A stretch of 62,000 bases of DNA from Phoronis australis. Lineage: Eukaryota; Phoronida; Phoronidae. Position numbers and translations under genes: made by a program. The stretch covers positions 389,814 to 451,813 of the forward strand of contig NMRA01000124.1 of the NCBI GenBank assembly GCA_002633005.1, written 5' to 3'. Of the stretch, positions 21,101 through 29,174 are shown piece by piece; position 1 is the stretch's first letter; each line of letters begins with the position of its first letter. The notes beneath the pieces are model-generated. The model searched no databases. It was not told the origin of the DNA and worked only from the letters and a program-made list of their open reading frames with translations.

Positions 21101-24069
21101 TCCCAACCAACGCTATATTTTCAAGGATTTTACTGAATGTGTGTCAGTTATCTAGAATAGAAATTGTTCGGATTGTTTCAGATCGTCACATTCCTCAATG
21201 ACCTCTACACGCTTTTTGACCAAACCATTGAGAATCTTGATGTGTATAAGGTACGTGTTCATTCGAATATCGTTACTATATCAGGTTTATAATTATTAAG
21301 CGTACAGTGATCTGTCCTTTTTCAGTTGGAATGTTTTTGTTGCTAGTCCTATATCCATTGTGAAAATTAAAAGTTTTTTGATCTGCCTCAATGCACTCCA
21401 GACGGTTATTAAGTAGACATCGCGAGATATTGCCGTTTATCCCATACGCGTTGAATCAGTCGAGTGAAATGCGGTCATGTGATCTTGTTTTCCGTATTCA
21501 CCTTCCGCACTACTTCAACAGTGCCCTCTGACTTGGAAAGTTCAAAAGGTAGGTCAATGTCGACTCGACGTCGTTAGCCGGTTCGATCACCAAACTTTCC
21601 GAATATAGTCTAAAGTAATACAATTGCAGCAGTAAAAATACATAAAACGTACCTCGATTGGCGTACATGAAGTAATATCCCACTCGACATTTTCCGCGTA
21701 TCGACCTCGACCGAATTTATAGTTATCTCATGCGCTTTGAATTCCTAAGTTTCTTTCATTTTTTCGGCATGTTCACTCAGACTGTTCACGTGGCGGATCG
21801 CATCCTATATGAATGTACTTGCGCGTTAGGTTGCAAGTTATGTCAATATCATATCGTCTGCAACTGAGGTGCCGATTCCTCGGTAACTACAATATCAAAT
21901 TTTGTTGTTATTAAGAAATAAGGTGTCGGCTCGGGACAAGAACTAAAAACTCTTTATTTCTTCAGACTAAGCTTGTTGATGGCACACCATAAGCTGAATT
22001 TTTTACGATTTTGGTCTGAAAAAAATCAATGAACTGTCAGTTTGTTTTGAGCCCTGGGCCCGGTCTCCAATCTTTTTACTCGAAATGGAACTCGAAATTA
22101 GGTTTGGCATTTTCTACTCTACTTTTGGGCGAAATCAAGATAAGTGTCTATTATTCTATGCTCTAGTACACAATAACTTACGTAGATAATTTATTGCCCT
22201 TAGTTCACAGTTTTGTAAACCCAATATTAAAGCAATAAGTTCGAGTTTGAACTCGAAATTTCGAGTTTTTACTCGAATATAAGGGTCTTCAAGGGCAAAC
22301 TTGAACTAGAAACTCCTATACATAAACTATAATGTATCCGAGCACAGTCTGATAACCAATTATCTTAAGTTCGCACCAAAGGAGCAGAGAAATTGCCAAA
22401 AATAGTTTCGAGTTCGTTTCGAGTACAAAGATTAGAGACCAGGCCCTGATTGCATCCCTAAATTGAAGCAGGAACAATTTGAGACCACATTTGTAACGCC
22501 ATGTGGCCGAAATGGAAAGCATTTTTCTGACGGAAAGCACCGGTTTAAAGCCGCTTTAATAGGGATGTTTAGCATGACGCCATTTTTACGTCATTATGAC
22601 ATTTTGAACCCAGTATGACGGCATATTTTTTTCTTATTTCCGGGTCCAAATTGTATTATCTACTACCCTGACACGTCGTCACTAAACATCCGAATAATTA
22701 TCTCGAAACCATAGGTGGAAACTATTGGAGACGCTTACATGTGTGTCAGTGGGCTACCAGTGAGAAATGGAAAGCAACACGTTAGTGAGATCGCCACTTT
22801 AGCGCTGGAGTTTCTCAGTACAGTGGTAACGTTCAAAATTCGACACCGACCGACTAGACAGTTAGAACTAAGGATTGGAATGCATACAGGTGAGCTGTTA
22901 CCTGGATGTGATAGTCTGATCATGGACCTTGTGCATGTGGCGAGTTGTTGGGAATTATGTCCTCTTAATGGCGTAGCTTCCGTAGGGCAAGGACACACGA
23001 GTGTTCAGCAATTATCTAGGAGAACCAAAAACACTTTGTGATGCGGTCAGATTATTGCTATCCTTTGTATATTCACACAGATAGCAAATTTCCTAACACT
23101 CTTCCCAATGTCAACATAACTAGGAAAGACTAAAACATCAATGTTGAAGAACTCCATAAACAGAAAGACAATTACTTTTTTGGCCCACAATACCTTGCAA
23201 CAGGAAGCAGTACAAAGAGTGGGAATAGAAGATCAGTAACGGCTCTACCGGACACGACAAAGTGACAATTTGTCTCTTTCTATCTCAGGTTCAGTGGCTG
23301 CCGGCGTTGTCGGTATCAAGATGCCGAGGTACTGTTTATTTGGGGATTCTGTGTATTACGCATCGAGAATGGAATCAACGGGAAAACGTGAGTAAGACAC
23401 GTCACAGCGTTTTGTTTATTCAGGAGTTACGTCTTTTACTATGTACGCTAAAAACAGCTTTTATGTAGTCTAAATTGCAAATTGTTTGCTCATGTCGCAA
23501 TGACCAATTTTTAACGTTTAATCGCGTTATTGTTGCAGCTCTTCGAATACACGTTAGCCCGGAATCTAGAGATGCACTGATGGAAATTGGGGGTTATGAA
23601 CTTGTTGAACGAGGACCCATGAAGCTGAAGGTACATGTTTATGCATGTATGAGCGAGTGATTCCATGCATGTGCGTGTGCATGGACGAGCCAGTGAGTGC
23701 GTGCGTGCGTGCGTGTGTGTGTGTGTGTGTGTTAGTGTGCGTGTGTACACTAGCTCAAAACGTTATTGGACACTTGATTAATACTGATGAAAACCAGTCA
23801 AGTCTTTTTATAGAAGCTGACGCCGTGTTTTCGTGACGTAATCGTTGTTTCAGCTCAAGTTAATGCTCAGTTTAATTAGTCATCTGGGCAGAAACTCTAA
23901 TTATTTCAGTCCACGCGTATAAATAAAGCTTGATTTTGTAATAATAAAATTTATTTTGAAACTTCAGACACTCCGGGGGATCATCAATACCTACTTCTTA
24001 GTTGGCAAAGAAGGTTACGACAAAGTGCTGCCTGATATGTCTAAAGTGGAAGATGACGTGGAGAAATGA
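2874..24069 (+). CDS. Membrane guanylate cyclase, natriuretic-peptide-receptor-like, copy 1 (22 coding positions, complete)
   Basis: Receptor that would bind an extracellular peptide and make cGMP from GTP at the plasma membrane. Joined exons (2874-3165, 5156-5409, 5773-5905, 6234-6416, 6744-6865, 8534-8669, 9492-9603 or 9893-10004, 11749-11882, 13122-13197, 14205-14340, 14630-14827, 15443-15619, 16894-17056, 17587-17736, 18159-18333, 19235-19375, 20084-20207, 21182-21250, 22715-22889, 23289-23387, 23539-23630, 23968-24069) total 3243 bp, 1080 residues, all in phase with GT-AG introns. Domains: signal peptide about 1-18; ANF-receptor domain about 20-440; transmembrane helix about 458-479; kinase-homology domain about 527-812; coiled coil about 815-858; cyclase domain about 862-1060. 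Metal Asp 887 and 915, guanine-selecting Glu 927 and Cys 999, and Arg 1010 are present, but the catalytic Asn is Tyr 1006. Length fits the family (about 1050-1100). The ligand is unknown. The start ATG opens directly into a signal peptide. Confidence 0.93.
3404..3710. repeat. Diverged copy of the CTCGAAA foldback family (intron 1)
   Basis: Shares the order of motifs with the element at 22053-22446: GGGCCTGG.. start, TTTTTGGCATTTTC, CTACTTTTGTGCGAA-like and GAACTCGAAAT motifs. Too diverged to define the ends. Confidence 0.5.
5156..5409 (+). CDS. Copy 1 exon 2: ligand-binding domain
   Basis: Starts in phase 1 after TGCAG and completes [11 protein letters not shown]. This corresponds to the conserved GPGC..A motif of ANF receptors, and is followed by [10 protein letters not shown]. 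Ends in phase 0 at a GTAACC donor. It includes a potential N-glycosylation site (NWT). Confidence 0.92.
5773..5905 (+). CDS. Copy 1 exon 3: ligand-binding domain
   Basis: 133 bp, phase 0 to 1. Same length as the copy 2 exon at 59876-60008; 34 of 44 residues are identical by direct comparison, including [11 protein letters not shown] and LSEVKEK. Confidence 0.92.
6234..6416 (+). CDS. Copy 1 exon 4: ligand-binding domain
   Basis: 183 bp, phase 1 to 1. Encodes [13 protein letters not shown] and [15 protein letters not shown], equivalent to the CSSPDAFR..DYVFFHLD stretch of natriuretic peptide receptors. Copy 2 exon 59170-59352 has the same length. Confidence 0.93.
6744..6865 (+). CDS. Copy 1 exon 5: ligand-binding domain
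   Basis: 122 bp, phase 1 to 0. Encodes [19 protein letters not shown], equivalent to the segment of ANF receptors that leads into the second lobe. Donor GTAAGA. Homologous exon at 55207-55328. Confidence 0.92.
8534..8669 (+). CDS. Copy 1 exon 6: ligand-binding domain
   Basis: 136 bp, phase 0 to 1. Encodes [19 protein letters not shown], the conserved HDGLLLYIQA-type helix of natriuretic peptide receptors, then [14 protein letters not shown]. Its phase 1 end must join to 7a or 7b. Confidence 0.92.
9492..9603 (+). CDS. Copy 1 exon 7a: alternative membrane-proximal ectodomain exon
   Basis: 112 bp, phase 1 to 2. Acceptor GATACAG, donor GTAAGT. Encodes [18 protein letters not shown] and [15 protein letters not shown], which match the GxxGxxxID.xGdR segment just outside the membrane in natriuretic peptide receptors. 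23 of 38 residues are identical to 7b and 29 of 38 to the single copy 2 exon, so 7a is closer to copy 2. Confidence 0.85.
9893..10004 (+). CDS. Copy 1 exon 7b: tandem duplicate, candidate mutually exclusive exon
   Basis: 112 bp with the same phases as 7a, acceptor CAAAACAG and donor GTAAGT. Encodes [19 protein letters not shown] and [15 protein letters not shown]. No stop or frameshift. It differs from 7a mainly in the first half and has lost the second Gly of GxxG and the Arg of NGNR. It shares the GIY start and the Phe of FPNY with the copy 2 exon. The 289-bp intron between 7a and 7b has no other recognisable coding. Confidence 0.85.
10835..11062. repeat. Diverged CTCGAAA foldback family copy (intron 7)
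   Basis: Contains GAACTCGAATAT, TTTTTGACATTTTCTG, TTTCGTGCGAAATCAA and, near the far end, CGAATCTGAACTCCAAG, in the order found in the element at 22053-22446. Ends not defined. Confidence 0.5.
11749..11882 (+). CDS. Copy 1 exon 8: juxtamembrane ectodomain
   Basis: 134 bp, phase 2 to 1. Encodes [11 protein letters not shown] followed by [11 protein letters not shown]. This is the cysteine-bearing WPxGxxPPDxPxCGF segment between the ligand-binding domain and the membrane in membrane guanylate cyclases. Donor GTGAGT. Confidence 0.92.
12363..12676. mobile_element. MITE of the CANNGGCGGATYY family (intron 8)
   Basis: About 314 bp. Left end CAGGGGCGGATCC, right end in reverse complement CAGTGGCGGATTT. 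Flanks AATGT and AGTGT agree at 4 of 5 bases, a slightly decayed target-site duplication. Non-coding. Confidence 0.7.
13122..13197 (+). CDS. Copy 1 exon 9: transmembrane helix
   Basis: 76 bp, phase 1 to 2. Encodes one hydrophobic run ([20 protein letters not shown]) followed by FTR at the cytoplasmic side. Copy 2 exon 52099-52174 has the same length and hydrophobicity with little sequence identity, as expected for a membrane anchor. Confidence 0.92.
14205..14340 (+). CDS. Copy 1 exon 10: cytoplasmic juxtamembrane segment
   Basis: 136 bp, phase 2 to 0. Begins [19 protein letters not shown]. The basic stop-transfer run and the W.V.W.DI pattern match the start of the kinase-homology region. One codon shorter than the copy 2 exon at 51597-51735. 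Confidence 0.9.
14404..14512. repeat. Short palindromic copy of the CTCGAAA foldback family
   Basis: About 109 bp reading GAGACCAGGTCTAAGCTCTG at one end and, inverted, AACCAGGGTCTAATCTCTG at the other. An internally deleted foldback element made mostly of its inverted repeats, in intron 10. Confidence 0.55.
14630..14827 (+). CDS. Copy 1 exon 11: start of kinase-homology domain
   Basis: 198 bp, phase 0 to 0. Contains [20 protein letters not shown], where VALRK sits at the VAVK strand of guanylate cyclases; the usual ATP-contacting Lys is Arg 573. Copy 2 has the same change. Confidence 0.92.
15147..15286. repeat. Copy of the GGGTAGAGTTCA MITE family (intron 11)
   Basis: About 140 bp, homologous to 58803-58949. 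Shared core: TAACTGTCTCGCG, CACGTGCTCTCA, ATTCACGGCGATATCTC-like, then CTACTGAACTC. Terminal repeats are more decayed here. Confidence 0.55.
15443..15619 (+). CDS. Copy 1 exon 12: kinase-homology domain
   Basis: 177 bp, phase 0 to 0. Encodes [17 protein letters not shown] and [13 protein letters not shown], the classic FVGACxxPP and YCxRGSLQDILEN motifs of membrane guanylate cyclases. Normal GTAAGA donor, unlike copy 2. Confidence 0.94.
15700..16480. repeat. Diverged internal repeat in intron 12
   Basis: Three diverged segments near 15840-15910, 16260-16325 and 16415-16465 share a pattern of CGCATCCA, then a C/T-rich CTCCTCCTACC-like run. A 154-codon open stretch crosses here but resembles nothing and lacks splice support. 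Not a gene in my reading. Confidence 0.3.
16894..17056 (+). CDS. Copy 1 exon 13: pseudokinase catalytic-loop region
   Basis: 163 bp, phase 0 to 1. [12 protein letters not shown] (664-675) stands where kinases have HRDLxxxN, as usual in this family. The DFG position reads GLG (684-686), so the magnesium-binding Asp that many guanylate cyclases retain as DYG is lost. The domain is expected to bind or sense ATP at most, not to phosphorylate. Confidence 0.92.
17233..17500. repeat. 54-bp minisatellite, about 5 copies (intron 13)
   Basis: The start GATGCGCTAGAACATATACA recurs at exactly 54-bp spacing (17255, 17309, 17363, 17417, 17471). The unit is a multiple of three, so long frames stay open on both strands. 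The preceding exon frame hits a stop just after its donor, so the array is not read through. Confidence 0.85.
17587..17736 (+). CDS. Copy 1 exon 14: kinase-homology domain, C lobe
   Basis: 150 bp, phase 1 to 1. Encodes LWTAPELLR and [20 protein letters not shown], nearly invariant signatures of membrane guanylate cyclases. Homologous exon at 48762-48911. Confidence 0.94.
18159..18333 (+). CDS. Copy 1 exon 15: end of kinase-homology domain
   Basis: 175 bp, phase 1 to 2. Encodes [18 protein letters not shown] and [15 protein letters not shown], matching the IIERV..G..PPFRP and CW.E.P..RP.F signatures. Homologous exon at 48011-48185. Confidence 0.94.
18530..18725. repeat. Clustered short repeat TACCAAATGGGTA (intron 15)
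   Basis: Variants of TACCAA[A/G]TGGG[T/C]A recur about eight times at irregular spacing, some nearly palindromic. No gene or known element recognised. Confidence 0.45.
18805..18975 (+). repeat. tRNA-like SINE fragment (intron 15)
   Basis: TGGCTCAGTAGG resembles an RNA polymerase III A box, and GGGTTCGAAC about 65 bases later resembles a B box. No cloverleaf forms, so it is not an intact tRNA gene. Likely a tRNA-derived SINE. Confidence 0.4.
19235..19375 (+). CDS. Copy 1 exon 16: dimerisation coiled coil
   Basis: 141 bp, phase 2 to 2. Encodes [20 protein letters not shown] and [15 protein letters not shown]. This is the amphipathic helix that couples the kinase-homology domain to the cyclase domain and dimerises the receptor. 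Confidence 0.94.
19635..19725. repeat. Short tandem repeat, about 32-bp unit
   Basis: TAATGCAAACAACCAATCAG followed by CAGTAAAGTGCA recurs about 2.5 times with small changes. In intron 16; no function seen. Confidence 0.55.
20084..20207 (+). CDS. Copy 1 exon 17: start of guanylate cyclase catalytic domain
   Basis: 124 bp, phase 2 to 0. Encodes [19 protein letters not shown], with the first metal-binding Asp at residue 887. Followed by a GTAAAA donor. Confidence 0.95.
20208..20660. repeat. Minisatellite with 28- to 36-bp unit, about 13 copies (intron 17)
   Basis: Units of GTGTTGTCTTATCGTAGC plus an optional ATAAACAACAGTAAGAT tail. Copies with and without the ATAAACA part alternate, giving a higher-order pattern. 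It begins almost directly at the donor of exon 17. Confidence 0.8.
21182..21250 (+). CDS. Copy 1 exon 18: cyclase domain, second metal Asp
   Basis: 69 bp, phase 0 to 0. Encodes [20 protein letters not shown]; Asp 915 is the second catalytic metal ligand. Homologous exon at 46282-46350. Confidence 0.94.
21419..21840. repeat. Dispersed foldback-type repeat (intron 18)
   Basis: Shares long segments with 39500-39800: GAATTCCTAAGTTTCTTTC, ACTGTTCACGTGGCG and TGCGCGTTAGGTTGCAAGTT on the same strand. ACGTACCTCGATTGGCGTACATG recurs there inverted. Both copies lie in introns, at non-equivalent positions and in opposite orientation relative to the genes, so they are independent insertions. Confidence 0.55.
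22053..22446. mobile_element. CTCGAAA foldback element with long terminal inverted repeats (intron 18)
   Basis: About 394 bp. The left end (CCTGGGCCCGGTCTCCAATC, then ACTCGAAA) is repeated inverted at the right end (TTTCGAGTAC, then AAAGATTAGAGACCAGGCCC). The inverted repeats run for more than 80 bp each, with an AT-rich palindromic centre. No coding. Type member of a family with at least seven other copies here. Confidence 0.75.
22715..22889 (+). CDS. Copy 1 exon 19: cyclase domain, guanine-recognition Glu
   Basis: 175 bp, phase 0 to 1. Encodes [19 protein letters not shown] and LRIGMHTG. Glu 927 is the purine-selecting residue that marks guanylate rather than adenylate cyclases. Homologous exon at 45188-45362. 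Confidence 0.95.
23289..23387 (+). CDS. Copy 1 exon 20: cyclase domain, catalytic Asn replaced by Tyr
   Basis: 99 bp, phase 1 to 1. Encodes [20 protein letters not shown], then [12 protein letters not shown]. Cys 999 (guanine recognition) and Arg 1010 (transition state) are kept. The family motif is TVN.ASRM; here the Asn is Tyr 1006, codon TAT at 23354-23356. Copy 2 has AAC at the matching position. Confidence 0.93.
23539..23630 (+). CDS. Copy 1 exon 21: cyclase domain, C-terminal part
   Basis: 92 bp, phase 1 to 0. Encodes [20 protein letters not shown], then RGPMKLK, matching ALKIHLS..T and RGDVEMKGKG of the family. Homologous exon at 40655-40746. Confidence 0.92.
23697..23746. repeat. GTGC/GT microsatellite (intron 21)
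   Basis: Consecutive GTGC tetranucleotides followed by about ten GT dinucleotides, then a decayed GTGT tail. Confidence 0.9.
23968..24069 (+). CDS. Copy 1 exon 22: C-terminus and stop
   Basis: 102 bp including TGA at 24067-24069. Encodes [16 protein letters not shown], the GKV.TYWLLG end of the cyclase domain, then a short acidic tail VEDDVEK. The tail is shorter than and different from that of copy 2. Confidence 0.92.
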   Translation, partial: TLRGIINTYFLVGKEGYDKVLPDMSKVEDDVEK

Positions 24070-24580
24070 CTAGGACCCACCGACAACGTCAAGGGCCAAA
24101 TATTAGATACATTGCAGGGGATTCGTGGTGTTAGTGCCTAGTGTCAAATGCTAATGCTTTACATTTTGACATAAAACATCGGGCGAGACAGCTCTTTCTT
24201 ATGTTTTTCCTCCAATGATTTCTACCTTTCTGCGAGCAGACCTTAAAAATTTGAATTTTATGTTGCTCATATATAAGTAATGAGGTAAAAAGTTGTCAAT
24301 ACTTCGGTCCGAGTGGTACTCGTATAGTACTTCTGAGGCTACAAACTTGATTTGCTGTAGTTTGGAATTGACGATTGTCTACTGTGACATTGTCGGTGTA
24401 TATGGTTTTAATTGTAAGTAAACTTATGCGGACTACTCTATTATTGGCATAGTCACATTTGCATGTATGTGTTTATCGTGTTTTGTAACTAACCATGACT
24501 AATTCGTCATCGTGTTGTGTTGGTGTGTAACGCTGTAATATTCATTAATCAAGTATGGAATATTTTATCTTTTGTGTGCC

Positions 24581-24586
24581 AATAAA
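24581..24586 (+). terminator. Polyadenylation signal of copy 1
   Basis: AATAAA about 510 bases after the stop codon, preceded by a GT- and T-rich 3'UTR. A likely 3' end for the copy 1 transcript. Confidence 0.6.
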
Positions 24587-24599
24587 GCTAAACTCATTG

Positions 24600-27500
24600 T
24601 TATACCTGTACCTTTGTTTAACGCGGTTACAATCTTGCCTTCCATCCCAAAGATCAAATTTGCTTAAATAAAATTGGACTCAAGTTTTCGTGAGTCTAAT
24701 TTGAGGTGACCTTAGAGCATCAAAAGTACTGCCGAGAGTTTGATATTGCTCGAGCCCAGGTCTTACTAAACAGATTGTCATAACTTGTTATTTTTGCGCC
24801 GAGTATGGCCTCAAGGACCAATGAACTCTCAGTTCTTTGCAAGCCAAGACATCACGTCTTAGCTAATAGTAAAGAACAAGTTGAGACCAACTTTATGGAG
24901 GTAAGAGGTCCATAATGAAAAGTTCACTTCTCTGGACGGAACCAGTGTGTTAATTGCCACTTTAAAACGTTTCTATGTAGGCCTATAATGTACTTCTATG
25001 TCTATCTAAGCCTAGATATAATAATTCGTTTTCTGGGCCACTTCTTTGTATTATTATTGTTTTGACTTATATTTGTCTTGCAATAAAATGTATTAGGCCT
25101 CGAAGAATGAGCTAAAGAATTTTATATTATCCCATTTTAAGAAAACCAATAAGAGCTTCGGTCATAGGCGTTGAAAGATTTGTATCTGTGGGAGGGCGAA
25201 CCAAATTTGAGCGCATATTCCCTCCCCTCGGCCGACTCCGTCAGTTTTGCCTGTCACTCGCTTTTATCTATATTTAACACCCATTTTTACCTTCACCTGC
25301 ACCACGTCGACAGCAATTTTATTCCTTTCCCGACAGCAATTTTTCTTCAGCTTACTTCCACTCCCTCTTTTGCTGCATTAGCAGGGACGTAATATCAACA
25401 TTATTGACGAGGTAGCACAAACTAATTTAATTATGTCAAACTTTTGCCCACATTGCTCCTATCGCAACCACTTCAGCTCCATGTTGGTTATCGTCGACTG
25501 TCACACACACTTCCTCACACATATGCCGTGCTGACTTTTTTGGAGGCACCAAATTTCACAAGAAAGGGTAACCATTTAGACGTGTCAGCACGTCTCCAGA
25601 TTGGGTAGAATTTTGACCTTTATGGGGCATGTTTTATGAATTTCAAAGATTTCATTAGAGTGTCATAACTGTGTCACGCCGTTGATGAAGAGCGCACCGC
25701 TCAAATCGTGGGGAATATTTTAATGTATTTTAGTACCGACGATCGTCATTTTATTTTACTATTTTGTAATCTTACGCTGCAACACTGTTTACAAATCCGT
25801 AATCACATTATGTTTTTGGCAATTCCTGGTGGGATGAACGTAGACATGACGGGCAACTTGCAGAGTGGCGGAGACGGTGCATCCCATGTGGGTCTGGTGA
25901 CACTCCGCCGACATCAATTTTGGTTCTTTTCAGCGGTAGCCTGTACAATGTTAGGTCATCGAAAATCACAGTCTTGATAAGTTTCGTAAAAATATTGCTA
26001 TTCTTTGGGTTTTTTGGAAAAGGTAGTTATATATAAAACATCGACTATATTGCCTTTGTGCAATTCACAAACAATGGTCTTTAAGTTATGTTATCTTTCG
26101 ATTCCGGTCAATGCTTTATGCTTTTTGTCTTTCGGATCACCTCTCTTAACGGAATGTGCGATTTCCAACGTGAGGAGAGAGAAAATTGATTCCTTCATTG
26201 ACAAACCATGTGTGAGTGGCCCCTTGAAATGACATAAACAAGAACGATTAAGAGCTTCTTTCTTCATACAGTCAATGAGAAACGTAAAAATTACATTTTC
26301 GGCAACGGGTTCTACAGCCTTTGCCAAACTAATACTGGGAGTGGTTTGGACGCGTGACGTCATTCTTACAGGCCGTGGACACATTTATCGGTCGTCTCGT
26401 CGGCTTGCAGTGCGCTGCAACGCCGTAGGTATCTGGCAACGGCCAATGTCTCTATTCATGCAGGAGAAGCTTGTACTTGAGATGGGATTTATATCAAATG
26501 GTAATATAATTGCAAAAAATCGGAAAAGAGGGTTAGGCCTACTTCATTATTCTTTGCCACAGAGAATTCCCTGAACAAATGCAACTTTAAATTTACAGAA
26601 AATTTGTTTTTCTGAATTTAAGAATCTGTCAGTTTGCAATGGAAAATCTTTGGATAACATTTTTTGAATTTTTTGAAGGGTGAAAGAAATATTTAATACT
26701 GGGGATCCTAGAGCAAGTCCGATGTCCTGTCCAGGGCACCCAAATGGTAAATCGAGTACCGATGGTAGACAAAGTCTCTTGGCAGTCTTTTATCGCTTTT
26801 CTGTACTGCACCGCCAGTTGTCCTGCGAAATTCGATACGAAAATTTCAACCTCTCGCCTTTAAAGTATTGGGAGCCACGCAACTTCCTGCTCCCCGCTTC
26901 CTACGCCCCTGTTTAGTGGAGCGAGGTGGGACTGTTTTCAATTTCATGGGAGAGGGCGCTACCCCTGTTCTCTGCTTCCTACGCCAGTGCACCAGGTGAC
27001 TATACAGTTTCGTCCACGAGTTGGCTCACCAAGAACTGCGGAACGTGGAAGTCATTATATTTCGTGAGTGCGGACAAAATGGATTGCCAATGAGACACAA
27101 TAAGGGAAGCAAAAGAAAATAGGCCTACCCAAAGCAGAAATGGTCACTTGGCGACAGCTTTGATGCCCCATATTATAAGATAATGTCATGCTTTGTTCAT
27201 CTGAAATTACTGTCTTTGATGCTAGCTAGCTATTTACATGTGGAGATAATCTGACCGGGTCTAATTGCAAGATACTACACGCGAGAGTTGGCTTACTAAG
27301 TAAATGGAGTAAATACATTCTGCTTTGGTCTCTTTGCATATTGAAGTTTTATTCTAAAAGAACAAGAATCATTATGACTTGAACACTTAAAATGCACATT
27401 TTTGTAAGTCCATCATATTTGAATTTTGCATATTTATCATGCTTTTTGTGTATGAAAAAGAAATATTAATACACGACCACCAAATTTCATGTCCCTTACA

Positions 27501-28905
27501 TGGAGTCTTAAAATTGCTCAGACTGTTTTTCTAATGTCTTGGAGATCACCAAAACGTACCCAATGCCCGAAACCCATGTATTTTTCAAGAAATGGTGACC
27601 ATCATTAATTTCCGAATACTAATAAATGAAACCCCGCACTTTATATTTGAAACACCCGTAGACGACAGATACCTTTTTCATACCTCATTTACTGAGAAAC
27701 TTCGTTGCTGTAGCCTACTGGAGAAGGAGCTAGGCGTCAACCACACATAAAGGGACACTCTACAGCTATTTTGGGTTCGCTTTTGTTGTTTGAAAATCAA
27801 CACGGTGCTTGCCTATATGACATCTGTGCTACTGACAGTCAGACCCTGCGCTGTTGTCAAGACATATTGTATGTCAGTGGCCCATAATGACAGCGTACGG
27901 TCATATAGGTTAGCCCGTAGTATCTTGATGTATTATTGTGTGCTCGCTTGTTTCGGAAGCGTAGCGAACAGTTGGAACAATATTTGACACGTTTCGTAAA
28001 GACCAGGAAAGGTTCGACAGTGTCTAGCCAACTGTTTCTTAAAGGAATGGCGCAGTGAACATGGTCACGTGATGTTAGTTCACCAAGTGAAGGTTTGTTT
28101 TGTTTATGTAGTTTGCAGTGTAGCACCCAGGTGTATCTTCTTTTCATAGTGTATCTTGTGTGCCCCTTATATTTTATTGAGCTTTTGTCTTTGACCCATT
28201 GTTGTGGAGAATGTACAATGTATTCAGATTGACCATGGGTGTGATACTCACCAGCTGCATTAGTTTTAAGACAGTGTTATGAGACGGATGTTAGGTTCGG
28301 GCAGCCATAGAGCTTCACATTCTATAAGTTGAAATTTTGTTATTTTGTTTTCTCTTATACTGTGTAAAGTTAACTTGAATTTGGTCAGTAAGGTGCTTAT
28401 TTTGTTTAGTCTGCAAATGGCTTGACTGCCAGTGTAGCTACTCTTTATAGCTTTTGCTGTTTGGCCAGTGTGGAATGCTGCCTGGTATGCAGTGTCAGCT
28501 TGGTAGATTTTGATATCTCGTTGAATGTACTTGTGTTGTTTTTTCAGTAAACATATATGTGGAAAACCTGCCTTTCTGTATTCCTTCCAAAGCAACTCGA
28601 GTCTGAGTGCCTGTTTAGTGGAGTTTGGTGGTCGCCGTTTTTCGAGTATTACTTGAGTGAGTACAATTTGAAGAAACGGTTTCTGAGCGAAGTTGGATGC
28701 TCACGAGTCCCGACCTTTAATCTTTCACAATGCGTGTTGACTTTATTGCGAATCAGCCCTTGCTTTGAAAGGTCACGACAATGATTATAATTTCCAGTTC
28801 GCCCAGAATGGAAATTTATTTTAACTTTAATAAAGATCCATAACAGAAACTTTACACCCATAAAAGAAGAAATCAGACAAGTATTGAATGACATCCAACT
28901 TCATA
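24600..28905. other. Intergenic DNA, no gene recognised
   Basis: AT-rich sequence with only short random open frames. Around 24750-24905 there is a segment (AACAAGTTGAGACCAACTTT) that recurs in diverged form near 22470, 36965, 41505 and 61119, so a low-copy dispersed repeat is likely. I see no splice-supported coding, RNA gene or intact element. Confidence 0.4.
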
Positions 28906-28908
28906 TCG

Positions 28909-29022
28909 TTGCGAGTGTTTAGATGCGAGTGTTTAAATGCGAGTGTTTAAATGAGAGTGTTTAAAAGCGAGTGTTTAAATGAGAGTGTTTAAATGCGAGT
29001 GTTTAAATGTGAGTGTTTAAAA
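28909..29022. repeat. 14-bp tandem repeat GCGAGTGTTTAAAT
   Basis: Eight consecutive units with few changes. An inverted copy of about three units lies at 29112-29151, so the two could pair across roughly 90 bases. Confidence 0.85.
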
Positions 29023-29111
29023 CGACTTGTACTTTTCCTGTTATGTGTGCATGTGTAAATAGATTGCTGTATTTTGTCAAAATATTTTTTTACATGGATA
29101 TTCGTAGAATT

Positions 29112-29151
29112 CACTTTAAACACTCGCATTTAAATACTCGCATTTAAACAC
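29112..29151. repeat. Inverted copy of the 14-bp array
   Basis: TTTAAACACTCGCATTTAAA and a following partial unit are the reverse complement of the 28909-29022 repeat. Confidence 0.75.
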
Positions 29152-29174
29152 AAGCCCTTTTACAAGGAATAAAT

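Noticed and set aside
23785-23805. CTGATGA motif as a hammerhead ribozyme core
   Set aside because: The required CGAAA and helix partners are not found at suitable positions.
25171-25392. 73-codon + strand frame
   Set aside because: No start context, no homologue recognised, no splice partners. Looks like chance or repeat-derived sequence.
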